Part shown: piece by piece, positions 1 through 10,764 of the stretch
Position numbering within the stretch: position 1 is the first letter of the stretch
Layout of the letters: every line of letters begins with the position of its first letter
Source of the DNA: JAWKUK01 sp041398605
GTDB lineage: Bacteria > Planctomycetota > UBA1135 > GCA-002686595
NCBI GenBank assembly: GCA_041398605.1
Contig: JAWKUK010000014.1
Location: forward strand, 152,402 to 216,401
Reading direction: 5' to 3'
DNA: 64,000 bases
Program-made: the position numbers and the translations under genes
The notes under the pieces: model-generated
What the model saw: the letters and a program-made list of their open reading frames with translations, nothing else
Database searches by the model: none
What the model was told of the DNA's origin: nothing

Positions 1-1181
1 TGGACAACACGAACTTTGGTGTTGTCACGGCGCTCTCTGAGGACCTCGCGGCCATCTCGGCCACGCGAGCACCGTCCGGTAACGTCACGGATGTCGGCGC
101 GGTCTTTACGTTCCGCCGCGTGAGCGGCGTTTGGCAGCACGAGCAGACACTCCATCGACCCGGGCAAGCGACACATGACCATGGATTTGGCATGTCCCTT
201 GCGATGGATCAAGACTGGCTGTTCGCACACTGCTCGCGCGACATTGGCGACGTTCCTTCGATCTACGCTTACCGTAGGACGCCAGGCCTGGGGTGGCAGC
301 TTCACTCGAAGATCAGTCCGACCGTTGGCAACACGGCAGGGCTCCCGTTCCTTGGACTCGGCGCAAAGTTGGACTGGGTGGCGCCGTACCTCGCGGTGAC
401 GGCCGGCTCCTACATCGCCCCACCCGCGACGCCCGGCGCGCCAGCAAACGGTGTCGGAGCGGTGTTTGTTTACGAGCTCTGCGGGGACGTCTGGAACCAG
501 CACCTCGGACTGGCAGCGCCGCCATCCTTCGGATATTCGGGCATCGGCACGCGCCGAGACGGCATGGCCTTCGACGGCGAGACCATTGCCGTCGGCGGCC
601 CCGACTGGTGGGGCGGGAGCCCGCCCGTCAACGACCGTGGCATCGCAGCGGTCGCGGAGTTCCGACCAGGCAACCCCGGGTCCTGCCTCGAGGTCGGGCG
701 TATCGCCTGCGACCCGAGCACGCCTGAAACGACGGACTGCCCGTGTGGCCTGCCGATGACGCCGGGGCGCGGTTGCCCGAACCCGGTCGGGCCCGGGGCG
801 CGCCTCTACGTCCAGGGCGGCTTCAACGAGGCCGAGGCGCGGCGCGTGCTCGTCGAGGGCTTGCCGCCCGAGAGCACCGTCCTGCTGGCCGTCGGCCGCT
901 CCGTCGCGAGCCAATTGCCCGCGGGCGTGGTCAACGGCGACGGCGTGTGGTGCATCGACCCCATCGTCTCGGGCCTCACCCGCGTCGCGCGCGCCGACGC
1001 CGCCGGTAACGCGGTCTTCGACCATGTGATCCTGCAACCCCACGCCTCCGGCACGACGGGCTGGCAGATCCCCCTGCAAGCGCTCTACCGCTCGCCCGCG
1101 CCCAGCACCTGCGGCGGCCGCTGGAACGCCACCCAAGCCGTACAGGTCACCATCAGCAGCTTCGGCTACCACCTCCCGTAG
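1..1181 (+). CDS. Secreted FG-GAP/propeller-like protein, 3' end only
   Basis: The frame is open from base 3 to the stop at 1181, so the gene starts before the window; the in-frame GTG at 120 is internal. About 390 residues are visible. The first half repeats a pattern of FG-GAP-like blades (for example FGVVTALSEDLAAIS and HGFGMSLAMDQDWLF), as in extracellular beta-propellers. The last ~150 residues begin with a Cys-rich segment (CPCGLP, GRGCPN) and include GVVNGDGVWCIDPI and a final RWNATQAVQVTIS strand. The same domain type closes the minus-strand gene ending at 54587, so it is probably a lineage-specific C-terminal module of exported proteins. Function unknown; ligand binding or adhesion is inference. 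Confidence 0.75.
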   Translation, partial: DNTNFGVVTALSEDLAAISATRAPSGNVTDVGAVFTFRRVSGVWQHEQTLHRPGQATHDHGFGMSLAMDQDWLFAHCSRDIGDVPSIYAYRRTPGLGWQLHSKISPTVGNTAGLPFLGLGAKLDWVAPYLAVTAGSYIAPPATPGAPANGVGAVFVYELCGDVWNQHLGLAAPPSFGYSGIGTRRDGMAFDGETIAVGGPDWWGGSPPVNDRGIAAVAEFRPGNPGSCLEVGRIACDPSTPETTDCPCGLPMTPGRGCPNPVGPGARLYVQGGFNEAEARRVLVEGLPPESTVLLAVGRSVASQLPAGVVNGDGVWCIDPIVSGLTRVARADAAGNAVFDHVILQPHASGTTGWQIPLQALYRSPAPSTCGGRWNATQAVQVTISSFGYHLP

Positions 1182-1408
1182 CGCCCGACTCGATGACCTG
1201 GGAAGCGGCGCGGGGGAGCACCGCAAGAACGTGCGGGAGTCCACGACGGGGTTCCTAGACCAAGCCGCCGGGGTGCTGGCGGCTTCGACGATCCTCACGT
1301 ACGCGATAGATGCCGTCGACAATGCCACGAACGCGGTCGTGTGTGGCGTCGCGCTCGCCTTTGTGCTGTTCCACGGCCGCCTCTGACGCGGGCCATTCCC
1401 CGCGTCGC

Positions 1409-3211
<1,803 letters not shown>

Positions 3212-3215
<4 letters not shown>

Positions 3216-4339
3216 GGGCGCGCCACCACGCGCTGGACGAGCTCGGAGTCGATGAACGGGTCGGTGACGCTCTCCGTCGCGATCGGCGCGCCCGTCGTCG
3301 GGTCGCGGTAATAGGGCGCGCGCTTGTAGACGAGCGCGACCTCGACGCCTTGCGCGGCGTCCGGGTCGTCGATGACGAGCGCGCGTCGCTCGCCGTACAT
3401 CAAGAGCGTGCTCACGAGGTGCGTCTCGTCGCGATACGGATCGCGGATCCGGTGCAAGTGGCGCCAATCGCCGCCGTCCTTGGTCACGCCATTGGCGTCG
3501 AGCTGTGCCGCGTCCGTCGCAGGACCTGTGACGGGGCGCCACCAGAGGTCGGACGCGCGCGAGCGCTCGTCCGTCGGGTAGCTATGGCCAGCGCCCGTGT
3601 TCGTGACGGCCACCTCGAAGCCGCCCTCGGGCCGCGCCGTGGCCTCGAGGGTTACGGCGCTGCGCACGACCTCGATGTAGTGCCCGCCGGGCATCGTGTG
3701 CACGCGCCCGTCGGCAGGGTCCGCCGTGCGGTTCGGCATATGGCACTGGATGCAGCCGATCCGCTCCTCGGCGAACGGGGTCGCCTTCCACTGCTGCACC
3801 GTCTTGTGCTGGTCATGGCAGCCAGCGCAGAAGTCCACCCGTTGCAGCTCGCGCCGAATGGTCGGACGGCACGGCGCGGCGGGGTTCTCGACCGTGCCGG
3901 CGATGCGGCCGTCGGGCAGCAAATGGCACGTCAAGCAATCGACGCCCTCCGCGCGGCGCGCGGCGCGCGGCATGACGCGCTCACCGATGCCGGACTCCCA
4001 GACCGGCTGCGGCGCGTGGCAGTCGATGCAGACCTTGTTCGAGAAGTCCTTCGACTGAACGCGCACGTCCTCGTTGTTCCACGAGTTCGCGTGCGGCGAC
4101 GCGAGCCACTCGTCGAAGATCTGCGTGTGGCAGTCGCGGCATTGGGCGGAGCTCGTCCATTCCGTCGGCACGGAGGCGACGTTTGGCGCGCTGTTTGCGC
4201 TCGGCGACGCCTGCTGGGCGCCAGCGCCCGAGGCGCTGGCGGGCACGGCGTGCCGCGCCCCGGGACCGTCAGCGACCAGCGCATAGACGAGCCAGCCCGT
4301 TAGCCCGAGGAGCCCGAGGCCAAGTATGAGCCTTAGCAT
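3212..4339 (-). CDS. Membrane-anchored five-heme cytochrome c
   Basis: Predicted 375 residues. The N-terminus (MLRLILGLGLLGLTGW) is one membrane helix or uncleaved signal, placing the rest in the periplasm. There are five CxxCH heme c motifs in order: CRDCH, CIDCH, CLTCH, CAGCH and CIQCH, with His residues between them that could be distal ligands; the pattern resembles the cytochrome c554/NrfB-like multiheme group. After the hemes comes a beta-rich region. The start at 4339 overlaps the preceding ATPase gene by 7 nt and the stop overlaps the HEAT gene start by 4 nt, so it belongs to the iron-importer operon. A role in electron transfer is firm; reduction of Fe(III) near the importer is a guess from context. 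Confidence 0.85.
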
Positions 4340-5091
4340 GGGCGGGGCGCCTCCTGCGCGAGCTCCGTGACGCCGCCCGCCTCGAGGGTCAAGACGCGAT
4401 CGGCGACGCGGCGCGCTTCGTCGGGGTCGTGGGTGACGTGCAGCACCGTCAAGCCGAGCCGCCGTTGCAGGGTTTGCAGGCGGTCGAGCAACCCCGCGCG
4501 CCGCGGCGCGTCGAGGGGCCCGAGCGGCTCGTCGAGCAGCAGCACCTCTGGCTCGGCGGCGAGGGCGCGCGCGAGCCCGAGGCGTTGGGCCTCGCCGCCG
4601 GAGAGCGTCGCGGCGCGGCGCTCTTCGAACCCGGCCAGGTCGCACAGCTCCAAGAGCTCACCGACCCGCGCCTTGCGCGCCGCGCGCGCCACGCCGCGCC
4701 GGGCGAGGACGAAGTCCAAGGTCCCACGCGCGCTCATGTGCGGCCACAGCGCGGCGCCTTGGAACAAGAGCCCGACGCTGCGCTCCGCAGGCGGGATCAG
4801 CACCCGGCCCGGCTCGCTCGCGGCGCGGCCGAAGAGCGCGATGCGCCCGCGCGTCGGCGCGACGAGGCCCGCGATCGCGCGCAGCAACGTCGTCTTGCCG
4901 GAGCCCGACGCGCCGACGAGCAAGACGTGCTCGCCGGGCCAGAGGGCGAGGGTCGCGCCCGTGAGCAGGGTGCGCCCGCCGACGCTGACGGAGACGTCGA
5001 CGGCCTGGACCGCCGGCGCGCCCGACCCGGCGCTCCCAGTACTCCCAGCACTCACGGCGCTCGCGGCGCGCGACTCGACTTGCATGTCCAT
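4333..5091 (-). CDS. ABC transporter ATP-binding protein, Fe(III)/spermidine type
   Basis: 252 residues from the ATG at 5091, which shares its A with the permease stop (TGATG). Walker A is GASGSGKTT near residue 60, the ABC signature LSGGEAQRLGLARAL near 165, Walker B VLLLDEP, and the H-loop THD follows. It lacks the long C-terminal regulatory domain of FbpC/PotA proteins. The first 30 residues are a low-complexity Ser/Gly/Ala extension. It would drive the fused permease encoded just upstream. An in-frame ATG at 5175 exists but lies inside the permease gene, so the coupled start is preferred. Confidence 0.9.
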   Translation of the reverse strand: MDMQVESRAASAVSAGSTGSAGSGAPAVQAVDVSVSVGGRTLLTGATLALWPGEHVLLVGASGSGKTTLLRAIAGLVAPTRGRIALFGRAASEPGRVLIPPAERSVGLLFQGAALWPHMSARGTLDFVLARRGVARAARKARVGELLELCDLAGFEERRAATLSGGEAQRLGLARALAAEPEVLLLDEPLGPLDAPRRAGLLDRLQTLQRRLGLTVLHVTHDPDEARRVADRVLTLEAGGVTELAQEAPRPC

Positions 5092-7073
5092 CACGGGAGG
5101 AACTCCATGCGCTTGCGCGCGAACAATGACCAGAGCAGCCCGGGCAGGAGCAGCACGAACACGACCAGGAGGCACAGCGCCGAGACGAAGTCATCGCGCC
5201 CGAAGTGCACCGCGTTGAACACACGGAACAGCACGGTGTCGTTGGCGGCGGGCACGAGGATCGCCGCATCGAGCTCGCGGATCGACAGCACGAACACCAT
5301 GGTCCATGCTCCGACGAGCGATGGCCAGAGGGCGGGCGTGACGATCGAGAAGAGCCTGCGGCTGGCGGACGTCCCCGCGAGGGCCGCGGACTCCTCGAGG
5401 CGCTCGTCCACGGAGGCCGCCGCGCGCGACAGCGCCAAGGTGGGGAAGGCCAAGAAGCGGCCGACATACAGCAGGACGACGATCGCGCCCGACTCGTAGA
5501 TCCGCGCCGTGAGGTCGTGGTTCCACAGGGCGATCGCGCCGATGCCGAACAGGATCGCGGGCGCGGCGAGCGGGATCACGACGAGCAGCTCCATGAGCCG
5601 CCCGCGGCGCCGGCGCGCGGCCGCATGGCCGAGGATCAGCGCCAGCGGCACGGCGAGGGTCGCGGCGAGCGCGCCGAACACGATGCTCGAGATGAGCGAG
5701 CCGCGGGACAGCTCCAACGCGCGCGCGAACGAGCCGCGCAGGTTGCGCCCGAACTGCGCGAGGCGCTGGCCGAGCGGGCCGCGGTCCTTGGGCTTGCCCG
5801 CGGCGGCCTCGGCCTCCGCCGCGGCGGTGGCCGCGGCGGCGGCGACGGCCTCGGGGGAGTCGCGCTTGAAGCTGCCGACGGCCGCAGAGTTCGACGGCTT
5901 CGGGAACGTCGTCGGCGCGCCGCTGTCGCCCGCTGCGGGCGCGGCGCCAGTGGGCGCGCCCGCCGCGGGCGCGACGCCGCCGAGCTGGCGCACGGTCGCA
6001 GCGCGCGCCGCCGCAGAGGCCGCCGCCGCGACCGCGGCCCGGCGCTCAGCGCTGTCCACGATCGCTTGTTCCGTGGGCGCGCCAAGCGCCGCCGGGCCGG
6101 CGGGGGGGGGCACGACCTGCGCGGCGCCGCCGCCCTGCGTCCAAGCCGCGCGGCGGATGGACCCCGACCCGAAGAGGCGCGAGCCGCCGCCGGCCTCAAA
6201 GGCGAGGCGCGCGATCGGGACCAGCGCGCCGAGCGTCACGAGCAGCGCGCAGAACCCGAACGCGGCCCAGCGCCCGCGCCCGAGGCGCAGCGGCGCGGGG
6301 CGCTGGAAGTCGCCCGCGACCACGGCCGAGCCGCGCCGGCGGAGCGTCAGCGCGGGGATCAGCGCCAGGAGCGACAGCCCGACGAGCGGCGCGGCGATCG
6401 CGGCGGCGCGCCCTTGGTTCCCGTCCACCTTCGAGGCTGTGAAGACCTCCGTCGCGTACACGCCGAACTTCTTCCCGACCGACGAGACGTAGTCGGCCAG
6501 CGAGAAGTCGTTGACCGCGAACACAAACGCGAGGCACGCGCCCGCGAGGACGCTGGGCAGGACGAGCGGCAGCTCCATGCGCAGCGCCGCGGGGAGGCCG
6601 CCGACCAGGAGCGCGGCCTCTTCGCGGCGCGCGTCGATCTGCTCGAACGCCCGCGCCGTGAAGAGCGCGACGAGCGGGAACGTCGCCAACGCGAGCAAGA
6701 GCGCCGTCATCACCGGGCCGCGCAGCGGCACCAGCATCGTCCACGTCATCGCGAGCACGAGCGGCGGCAAGATCAGCGGGACGATCCCCGCGGCCCGCAA
6801 GAACCCCGCGCCCGGCACGTCCGTGCGCGCCACGAGGAAGCCGAACGGCGCGCCGACGAGGACCGCGAGGCCCGCAGCGCTGAGCCCGAGCAGCGCGGTC
6901 TTCGAGAGCAGCCCGAGCGTCCGCGCGTCGTAGACGTCCATCAAGAACATCGACGGCCCCGCCGTGAACGCGTCGCGCAGGAAGGGCGACACGACGCTGG
7001 CCAGCGGCCCGAACCCAAAGAGGGCGAGCGCGGCCAGCGCGGCGCAGAGGAGCGGTGTGCTCGAGCGGCTCAA
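5091..7073 (-). CDS. ABC transporter permease, FbpB-like fused two-domain, with long insertion
   Basis: 660 residues with two halves, each carrying a set of hydrophobic helices and an EAA loop (EEAALLVGGLPAALRME in the first, EESAALAGTSASRRLF in the second), as in FbpB-type iron(III) permeases where both halves are fused. FbpB-like proteins are usually 500-550 residues. The extra length is an Ala/Pro/Gly-rich stretch of roughly 130 residues between the halves (about 295-425), which would sit where the linker between the domains is. It starts 13 nt after the binding-protein gene and ends overlapping the ATPase gene by one base. Substrate is inferred from the neighbours. Confidence 0.88.
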   Translation of the reverse strand: MSRSSTPLLCAALAALALFGFGPLASVVSPFLRDAFTAGPSMFLMDVYDARTLGLLSKTALLGLSAAGLAVLVGAPFGFLVARTDVPGAGFLRAAGIVPLILPPLVLAMTWTMLVPLRGPVMTALLLALATFPLVALFTARAFEQIDARREEAALLVGGLPAALRMELPLVLPSVLAGACLAFVFAVNDFSLADYVSSVGKKFGVYATEVFTASKVDGNQGRAAAIAAPLVGLSLLALIPALTLRRRGSAVVAGDFQRPAPLRLGRGRWAAFGFCALLVTLGALVPIARLAFEAGGGSRLFGSGSIRRAAWTQGGGAAQVVPPPAGPAALGAPTEQAIVDSAERRAAVAAAASAAARAATVRQLGGVAPAAGAPTGAAPAAGDSGAPTTFPKPSNSAAVGSFKRDSPEAVAAAAATAAAEAEAAAGKPKDRGPLGQRLAQFGRNLRGSFARALELSRGSLISSIVFGALAATLAVPLALILGHAAARRRRGRLMELLVVIPLAAPAILFGIGAIALWNHDLTARIYESGAIVVLLYVGRFLAFPTLALSRAAASVDERLEESAALAGTSASRRLFSIVTPALWPSLVGAWTMVFVLSIRELDAAILVPAANDTVLFRVFNAVHFGRDDFVSALCLLVVFVLLLPGLLWSLFARKRMEFLP

Positions 7074-7086
7074 CGGACAGCCTCGT

Positions 7087-8166
7087 TCAACGGTTGAAGA
7101 GCTTCGTCAGCTCTTCCGTACGCGCCGCGATGTCCTGGCCGAGCGCGACGTAGTCGACCTGCATGGCCTTGAAGTCGCCGAGGCGCCCCACGTGCGCGGG
7201 CCGCGCGACGCGCTCGCGCACGGGGATCTGCGCCGAGCGCGACGCCGCGAGGCGCGCCTCGACCTCGGGGCGCAGGACCCAATCGATGAAGCGCTTCGCG
7301 TTCTCGGCGTGCGGCGCGTCCTTGAACAACATGATCGTGTTCGGGATGAGCAGCGTCCCGATCGGCGCGCCGTCCTTCATGAGCGTGCCCGGGGCCTCGA
7401 CCTGGTCGGGGTAGATCCGCGCGACGGGCGCCCCGTCTTGCTCGGCGACGTAGTAGTCGTCGGTGTCGGTGAAGGCCCAGGCGAGCTCGCCGGCCTTCGT
7501 CAGCGTCATCGACTGCCCGTTCGAGTTCGGCAGGTTGACGAGCCCCTCGGCGTTCGCCGCGGCGATCTTCCCAAAGAAGTCGCGCGCCCACGCCTCGCCC
7601 ATGACCTGGTACAGCGCCGTCGCGTGGGTGAGCGTCGTGCCCGTCAGCGGCAACGCGATGCCGGCCTTGCCGGCCCAGCGCTCGGCCAGGAGGTCGAGGG
7701 TGCCGTGCACCTCGTCCGGCTGGACGAGGTCCGTGTTCGCGATGAGGACCCGCGCGCGCGCCGCGAAGCCGGTCCAGCGCCGCTCGGCGTCGCGGAAGAG
7801 CGCGGGGATCTCCGCCGCGGAGGGGGAGTCGTAGGCGGCCAAGAGGCCCTGCTCCGCCAGGCGGATCGTCTGCGCGATCTCGTTGTTCCAGAAGACGTCC
7901 GTGCGCGGCCGGCCGGACGCGTGCTCGGCCAGGATGGCGCTGACGTGCCCGACCGTCTTCGACTGCTCGATGTCGTACTGGGCCTGGACCACGAGGCCCG
8001 TCTCACGTTCGAACTCGCGCACGAGCTCCTCGGAGAAGACTTGGTCGAGGGAGATCCGGACGACGAGGTCGGGAGCCTTGCCGCAGCCCGCGAGGGCCGC
8101 CGCGGCCAACAGGGCGGCGCCGGCCGCGAGGGGTGAGGCCAGGGTGTTGGGGGTTCGGGGTGCCAT
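7087..8166 (-). CDS. Fe(III)-type ABC substrate-binding lipoprotein
   Basis: 359 residues. The signal sequence ends with the lipobox LAGC, so it is a lipoprotein. The rest is a family 1 extracellular binding protein of the FbpA/FutA kind: an early SLDQVFSEELVREFE segment, a TDVFWNNE motif and a Tyr pair in TDTDDYYVAEQDG, where FbpA relatives carry iron-binding tyrosines. The start at 8166 is chosen because a TACCCT hexamer ends exactly 7 nt upstream, the spacing seen for several other genes here; there is no Shine-Dalgarno sequence. It is the first gene of a five-gene minus-strand operon. Thiamine or phosphonate as ligand cannot be excluded from sequence alone. Confidence 0.85.
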   Translation of the reverse strand: MAPRTPNTLASPLAAGAALLAAAALAGCGKAPDLVVRISLDQVFSEELVREFERETGLVVQAQYDIEQSKTVGHVSAILAEHASGRPRTDVFWNNEIAQTIRLAEQGLLAAYDSPSAAEIPALFRDAERRWTGFAARARVLIANTDLVQPDEVHGTLDLLAERWAGKAGIALPLTGTTLTHATALYQVMGEAWARDFFGKIAAANAEGLVNLPNSNGQSMTLTKAGELAWAFTDTDDYYVAEQDGAPVARIYPDQVEAPGTLMKDGAPIGTLLIPNTIMLFKDAPHAENAKRFIDWVLRPEVEARLAASRSAQIPVRERVARPAHVGRLGDFKAMQVDYVALGQDIAARTEELTKLFNR

Positions 8167-8173
8167 GTCGAGG

Positions 8174-8179
8174 AGGGTA
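8174..8179 (-). promoter_or_regulatory. -10 hexamer TACCCT, probable leaderless promoter
   Basis: Read on the minus strand, TACCCT ends 7 nt before the ATG at 8166. A transcript initiated from it would start at or within a base or two of the start codon. No recognisable -35 element. Confidence 0.6.
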
Positions 8180-8345
8180 GTCCACCCAAGCCGCGTGGCC
8201 ACACTCGAACGGACGGTCCCTTGTGATCGGGAGTTTCCGCGCGGCGCCTGTGGCGGTAGGGTGCTCGGCCCAGAGCCCGCCCGAGCGCGGGCGCGCGCGG
8301 CCGATCGTCGCGCCTCCCCCCGAGATTCCGCGTCAGATCCCCCGT

Positions 8346-9527
8346 ATGAAGCTCGCTCAGCGCATGTCGGTGCTCGGCACCGAGACCGCCTTCGAGGTGT
8401 TCGCCAAGGCCAAGGCCCTCGAGGCCCAAGGCAAGGACATCGTCCACCTACACATCGGCGCGCCCGACTTCCTGACCCCGGCGAACATCGTCGAGGCGGG
8501 GCGGAAGGCGCTCGCCGACGGCTGGCACAAGTACACGCCGGCGAAGGGCATCCCTGAGCTCCGCCAAGCCGTCGCGGACGACATCAAGCTGCGCCGCGGC
8601 GCGGACGTCCACCCGGACCGCGTCCTCATCGTGCCCGGCGGGAAGCCGACGATGTTCTACGCGATCATGATGTTCGGCGAGCCAGGCAAGGAGATCCTGT
8701 ACCCGAACCCGGGCTTCCCGATCTACGAGAGCCTCATCCACTGGTCGGGCGCGAAGGCCGTCCCGATCGAGCTGCGCGAGGACAAGGGCTTCGCCTTCCG
8801 CGCCGAGGACGTGCTCGCGCAGATCACGCCGAACACGAGCCTCCTGATCCTGAACACGCCGGCGAACCCGACGGGCGGGATCATCCCGCGCTCGGAGATG
8901 GACGCGCTCGTGAAGGGGCTCGCCGCGCACCCGCACGTGGTCGTCCTGTGCGACGAGATCTACTCGCGCCAGCTCTACGACAACGAGCAGCACGTCTCGA
9001 TCCTGCAGTACCCCGAGATGCACGAGCGCGCGATCGTCCTCGACGGTTGGAGCAAGACGTACGCGATGACCGGCTGGCGCCTCGGCTACGGCGTCTGGCC
9101 GACGTCGCTCGTCGCGCACGCGGAGCGCCTGCAGATCAACTCCAGCTCGTGCGCGAACGCGGTGACCCAGGTCGCCGCGGTCGAGGCCCTGCGCGGCCCG
9201 CAGGACGAGGTCGACCGGATGGTGCGCGCGTTCGACGAGCGCCGCAAGATCATCCACGCCGAGCTGAACGACATCCCGGGCTTCTCGTGCATCATGCCCA
9301 AGGGCGCGTTCTACGCGTTCCCGAACACTTCAGGGACGGGGATCGCCTCGCGCGTCCTGGAGGACGAGCTGCTCAACGTCGCCGGCGTCGCGTGCCTCTC
9401 TGGCACGAGCTTCGGCAAGTTCGGCGAGGGCTACCTGCGCTTCAGCTACGCCAACAGCATCGACAACATCCGCGAGGGCCTGCGCCGCGTGCGCGAGCAC
9501 CTCGCTGCGCGCGCCGTGGCGCGCTGA
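8346..9527 (+). CDS. Class I/II pyridoxal-phosphate aminotransferase
   Basis: 393 residues from the ATG at 8346 (MKLAQRM); a longer frame from 8223 has a Pro/Arg-rich, uncharacteristic N-terminus. It shows the fold-type I aminotransferase pattern: GAPDF near the start, NTPANPTGG, CDEIYS, and the PLP-lysine motif WSKTYAMTGWR with Lys near residue 237, followed by the substrate-carboxylate Arg region RLGYG and, late, LRFSYANS. It belongs with bacterial AspC-like and alanine/aromatic aminotransferases; exact substrate cannot be told. The gene is divergent from the iron operon; the 179 nt between the two starts contains TAGGGT at 8257-8262, a possible -10 element on the plus strand. Confidence 0.9.
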   Translation: MKLAQRMSVLGTETAFEVFAKAKALEAQGKDIVHLHIGAPDFLTPANIVEAGRKALADGWHKYTPAKGIPELRQAVADDIKLRRGADVHPDRVLIVPGGKPTMFYAIMMFGEPGKEILYPNPGFPIYESLIHWSGAKAVPIELREDKGFAFRAEDVLAQITPNTSLLILNTPANPTGGIIPRSEMDALVKGLAAHPHVVVLCDEIYSRQLYDNEQHVSILQYPEMHERAIVLDGWSKTYAMTGWRLGYGVWPTSLVAHAERLQINSSSCANAVTQVAAVEALRGPQDEVDRMVRAFDERRKIIHAELNDIPGFSCIMPKGAFYAFPNTSGTGIASRVLEDELLNVAGVACLSGTSFGKFGEGYLRFSYANSIDNIREGLRRVREHLAARAVAR

Positions 9528-9573
9528 GCGCGCCCTGCCACCTGCTGAGCGCGCCCTGCCGCCCGCTGAGCGC
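9526..9573 (+). repeat. Short tandem repeat, about 2.5 copies of 21 bp
   Basis: TGAGCGCGCCCTGCC recurs directly after the aminotransferase stop (the first copy includes the stop codon), followed by a partial third TGAGCGC. No function apparent. Confidence 0.5.
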
Positions 9574-9618
9574 AGGCGGAACGGCCGCGTGCAGGTGATC
9601 CTGATCGTGAGAGCACCC

Positions 9619-9642
9619 AGCGGGCGTCATGGGACGCCCGCT
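9619..9642 (+). terminator. Hairpin between aminotransferase and aldolase genes
   Basis: AGCGGGCGTC and GACGCCCGCT form a perfect 10-bp stem with a 4-nt loop, followed by the weak pyrimidine tract TCTTCCCT. It could be the aminotransferase terminator. It lies just upstream of the aldolase start and includes an unused in-frame ATG at 9629. Confidence 0.5.
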
Positions 9643-9658
9643 CTTCCCTGAGAGAGCC

Positions 9659-10690
9659 ATGTCCGGCGCCGACTTCCGCAGCGACACGATCACCCGCCCT
9701 TCGGCCCGTATGCGCGCGGCGATGGCCGAGGCCGAGGTCGGCGACGACGTCCTCGACGGCGACCCGACCGTGCGCGCGTTGGAGGCCGAGGCCGCGGCGT
9801 GGCTCGGCCAGCCGGGCGCGCTCTTCGTGCCCTCGGGCACGATGGCGAACCAGGTCGCGCTCGGCGCGTGGACGCGGCCGGGTGACGAGATCGTCGTGCA
9901 GCGTTATGCGCACGTGACGACGTACGAGGCGGGCGCCGCGGGCTACTTGCACGGCTTGCAGTCGATCACCCTCGGCGGCATCGAAGGCGACTTGGACCCC
10001 GCCGAGTTCCAGGCCGCGCTCCGCCCGCTGTACATCCATTGCCCGCGCACGGCGCTCCTGTGCCTCGAGCAGACGCACAACGTCGCGGGCGGGCGCGTCA
10101 TGCCGCTCGAGCGCTTCGACGCGTTGACCTCCGCGGCGCGCGCCGCCGGAGTGCCCGTGCACCTCGACGGCGCGCGCCTCGCGAACGCGGTCGTCGCCAG
10201 CGGCGTGCCCGGCAGCGAGTGGGGGCGGCGCGTCGATTCGGTGTCGCTGTGCTTCTCGAAGGGCCTCGGCGCGCCGGTCGGCTCTGTCATCGCCGGCGGC
10301 CCCGAGTTCCTCGAGCGCGCGAAGCTCGTCCGCAAGCGCCTCGGCGGCTGGATGCGCCAGTGCGGCATCCTCGCCGCTGCGGCGCGAATGGCCCTCGCCG
10401 AAAACGTCGCGCGCCTCGCGGACGATCACCGCGTCGCGCGTGACATCGCGGCCCGCCTCGGGCGGGTGCCCGGGCTCGCGGCCGACGTCGAGGGGGTGCA
10501 CACGAACATCGCCAACGTGCAAGTGGTGCGGGGGGACCTAGACGCGGCGCGCGTCGCGGCGGCCCTCGCCGAGCACGACGTCCAGGTCTTTGCGATGGGG
10601 CCGCGCACGCTGCGCTTCGTCGCGCACATGGACCTCGCGCCCGACGCAGCGGCGCGCCTGGAGTCTGCGGCGCGACGTGTGCTCGCCTGA
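9659..10690 (+). CDS. ltaE: Low-specificity L-threonine aldolase
   Basis: 343 residues, close to the family length. Splits L-threonine (or allo-threonine) to glycine and acetaldehyde with PLP. Visible hallmarks are the N-terminal FRSDTITRPS, EVGDDVLDGDPTV, the HLDGARLANA segment with the Asp that contacts PLP, and CFSKGLGAPVGS with the Schiff-base Lys near residue 201, then RKRLGGWMRQ. The start at 9659 (MSGADF) has GAGAG just upstream; the earlier in-frame ATG at 9629 is in the loop of a hairpin and adds an atypical extension. Probably its own transcription unit. Confidence 0.93.
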   Translation: MSGADFRSDTITRPSARMRAAMAEAEVGDDVLDGDPTVRALEAEAAAWLGQPGALFVPSGTMANQVALGAWTRPGDEIVVQRYAHVTTYEAGAAGYLHGLQSITLGGIEGDLDPAEFQAALRPLYIHCPRTALLCLEQTHNVAGGRVMPLERFDALTSAARAAGVPVHLDGARLANAVVASGVPGSEWGRRVDSVSLCFSKGLGAPVGSVIAGGPEFLERAKLVRKRLGGWMRQCGILAAAARMALAENVARLADDHRVARDIAARLGRVPGLAADVEGVHTNIANVQVVRGDLDAARVAAALAEHDVQVFAMGPRTLRFVAHMDLAPDAAARLESAARRVLA

Positions 10691-10764
10691 GCGCGCGGGC
10701 GCACACACCCTCTCTCACACACTCTCTCTCGCTCACTCATTCATTCACGCGCGCGCGAGCGCCC
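10691..10764 (+). repeat. CT/CA-rich low-complexity spacer
   Basis: CACACCC, CTCTCTC, ACACACTCTC and CATTCATTCA runs fill the space between the convergent aldolase and response-regulator genes. No stem-loop terminator seen. Confidence 0.5.
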
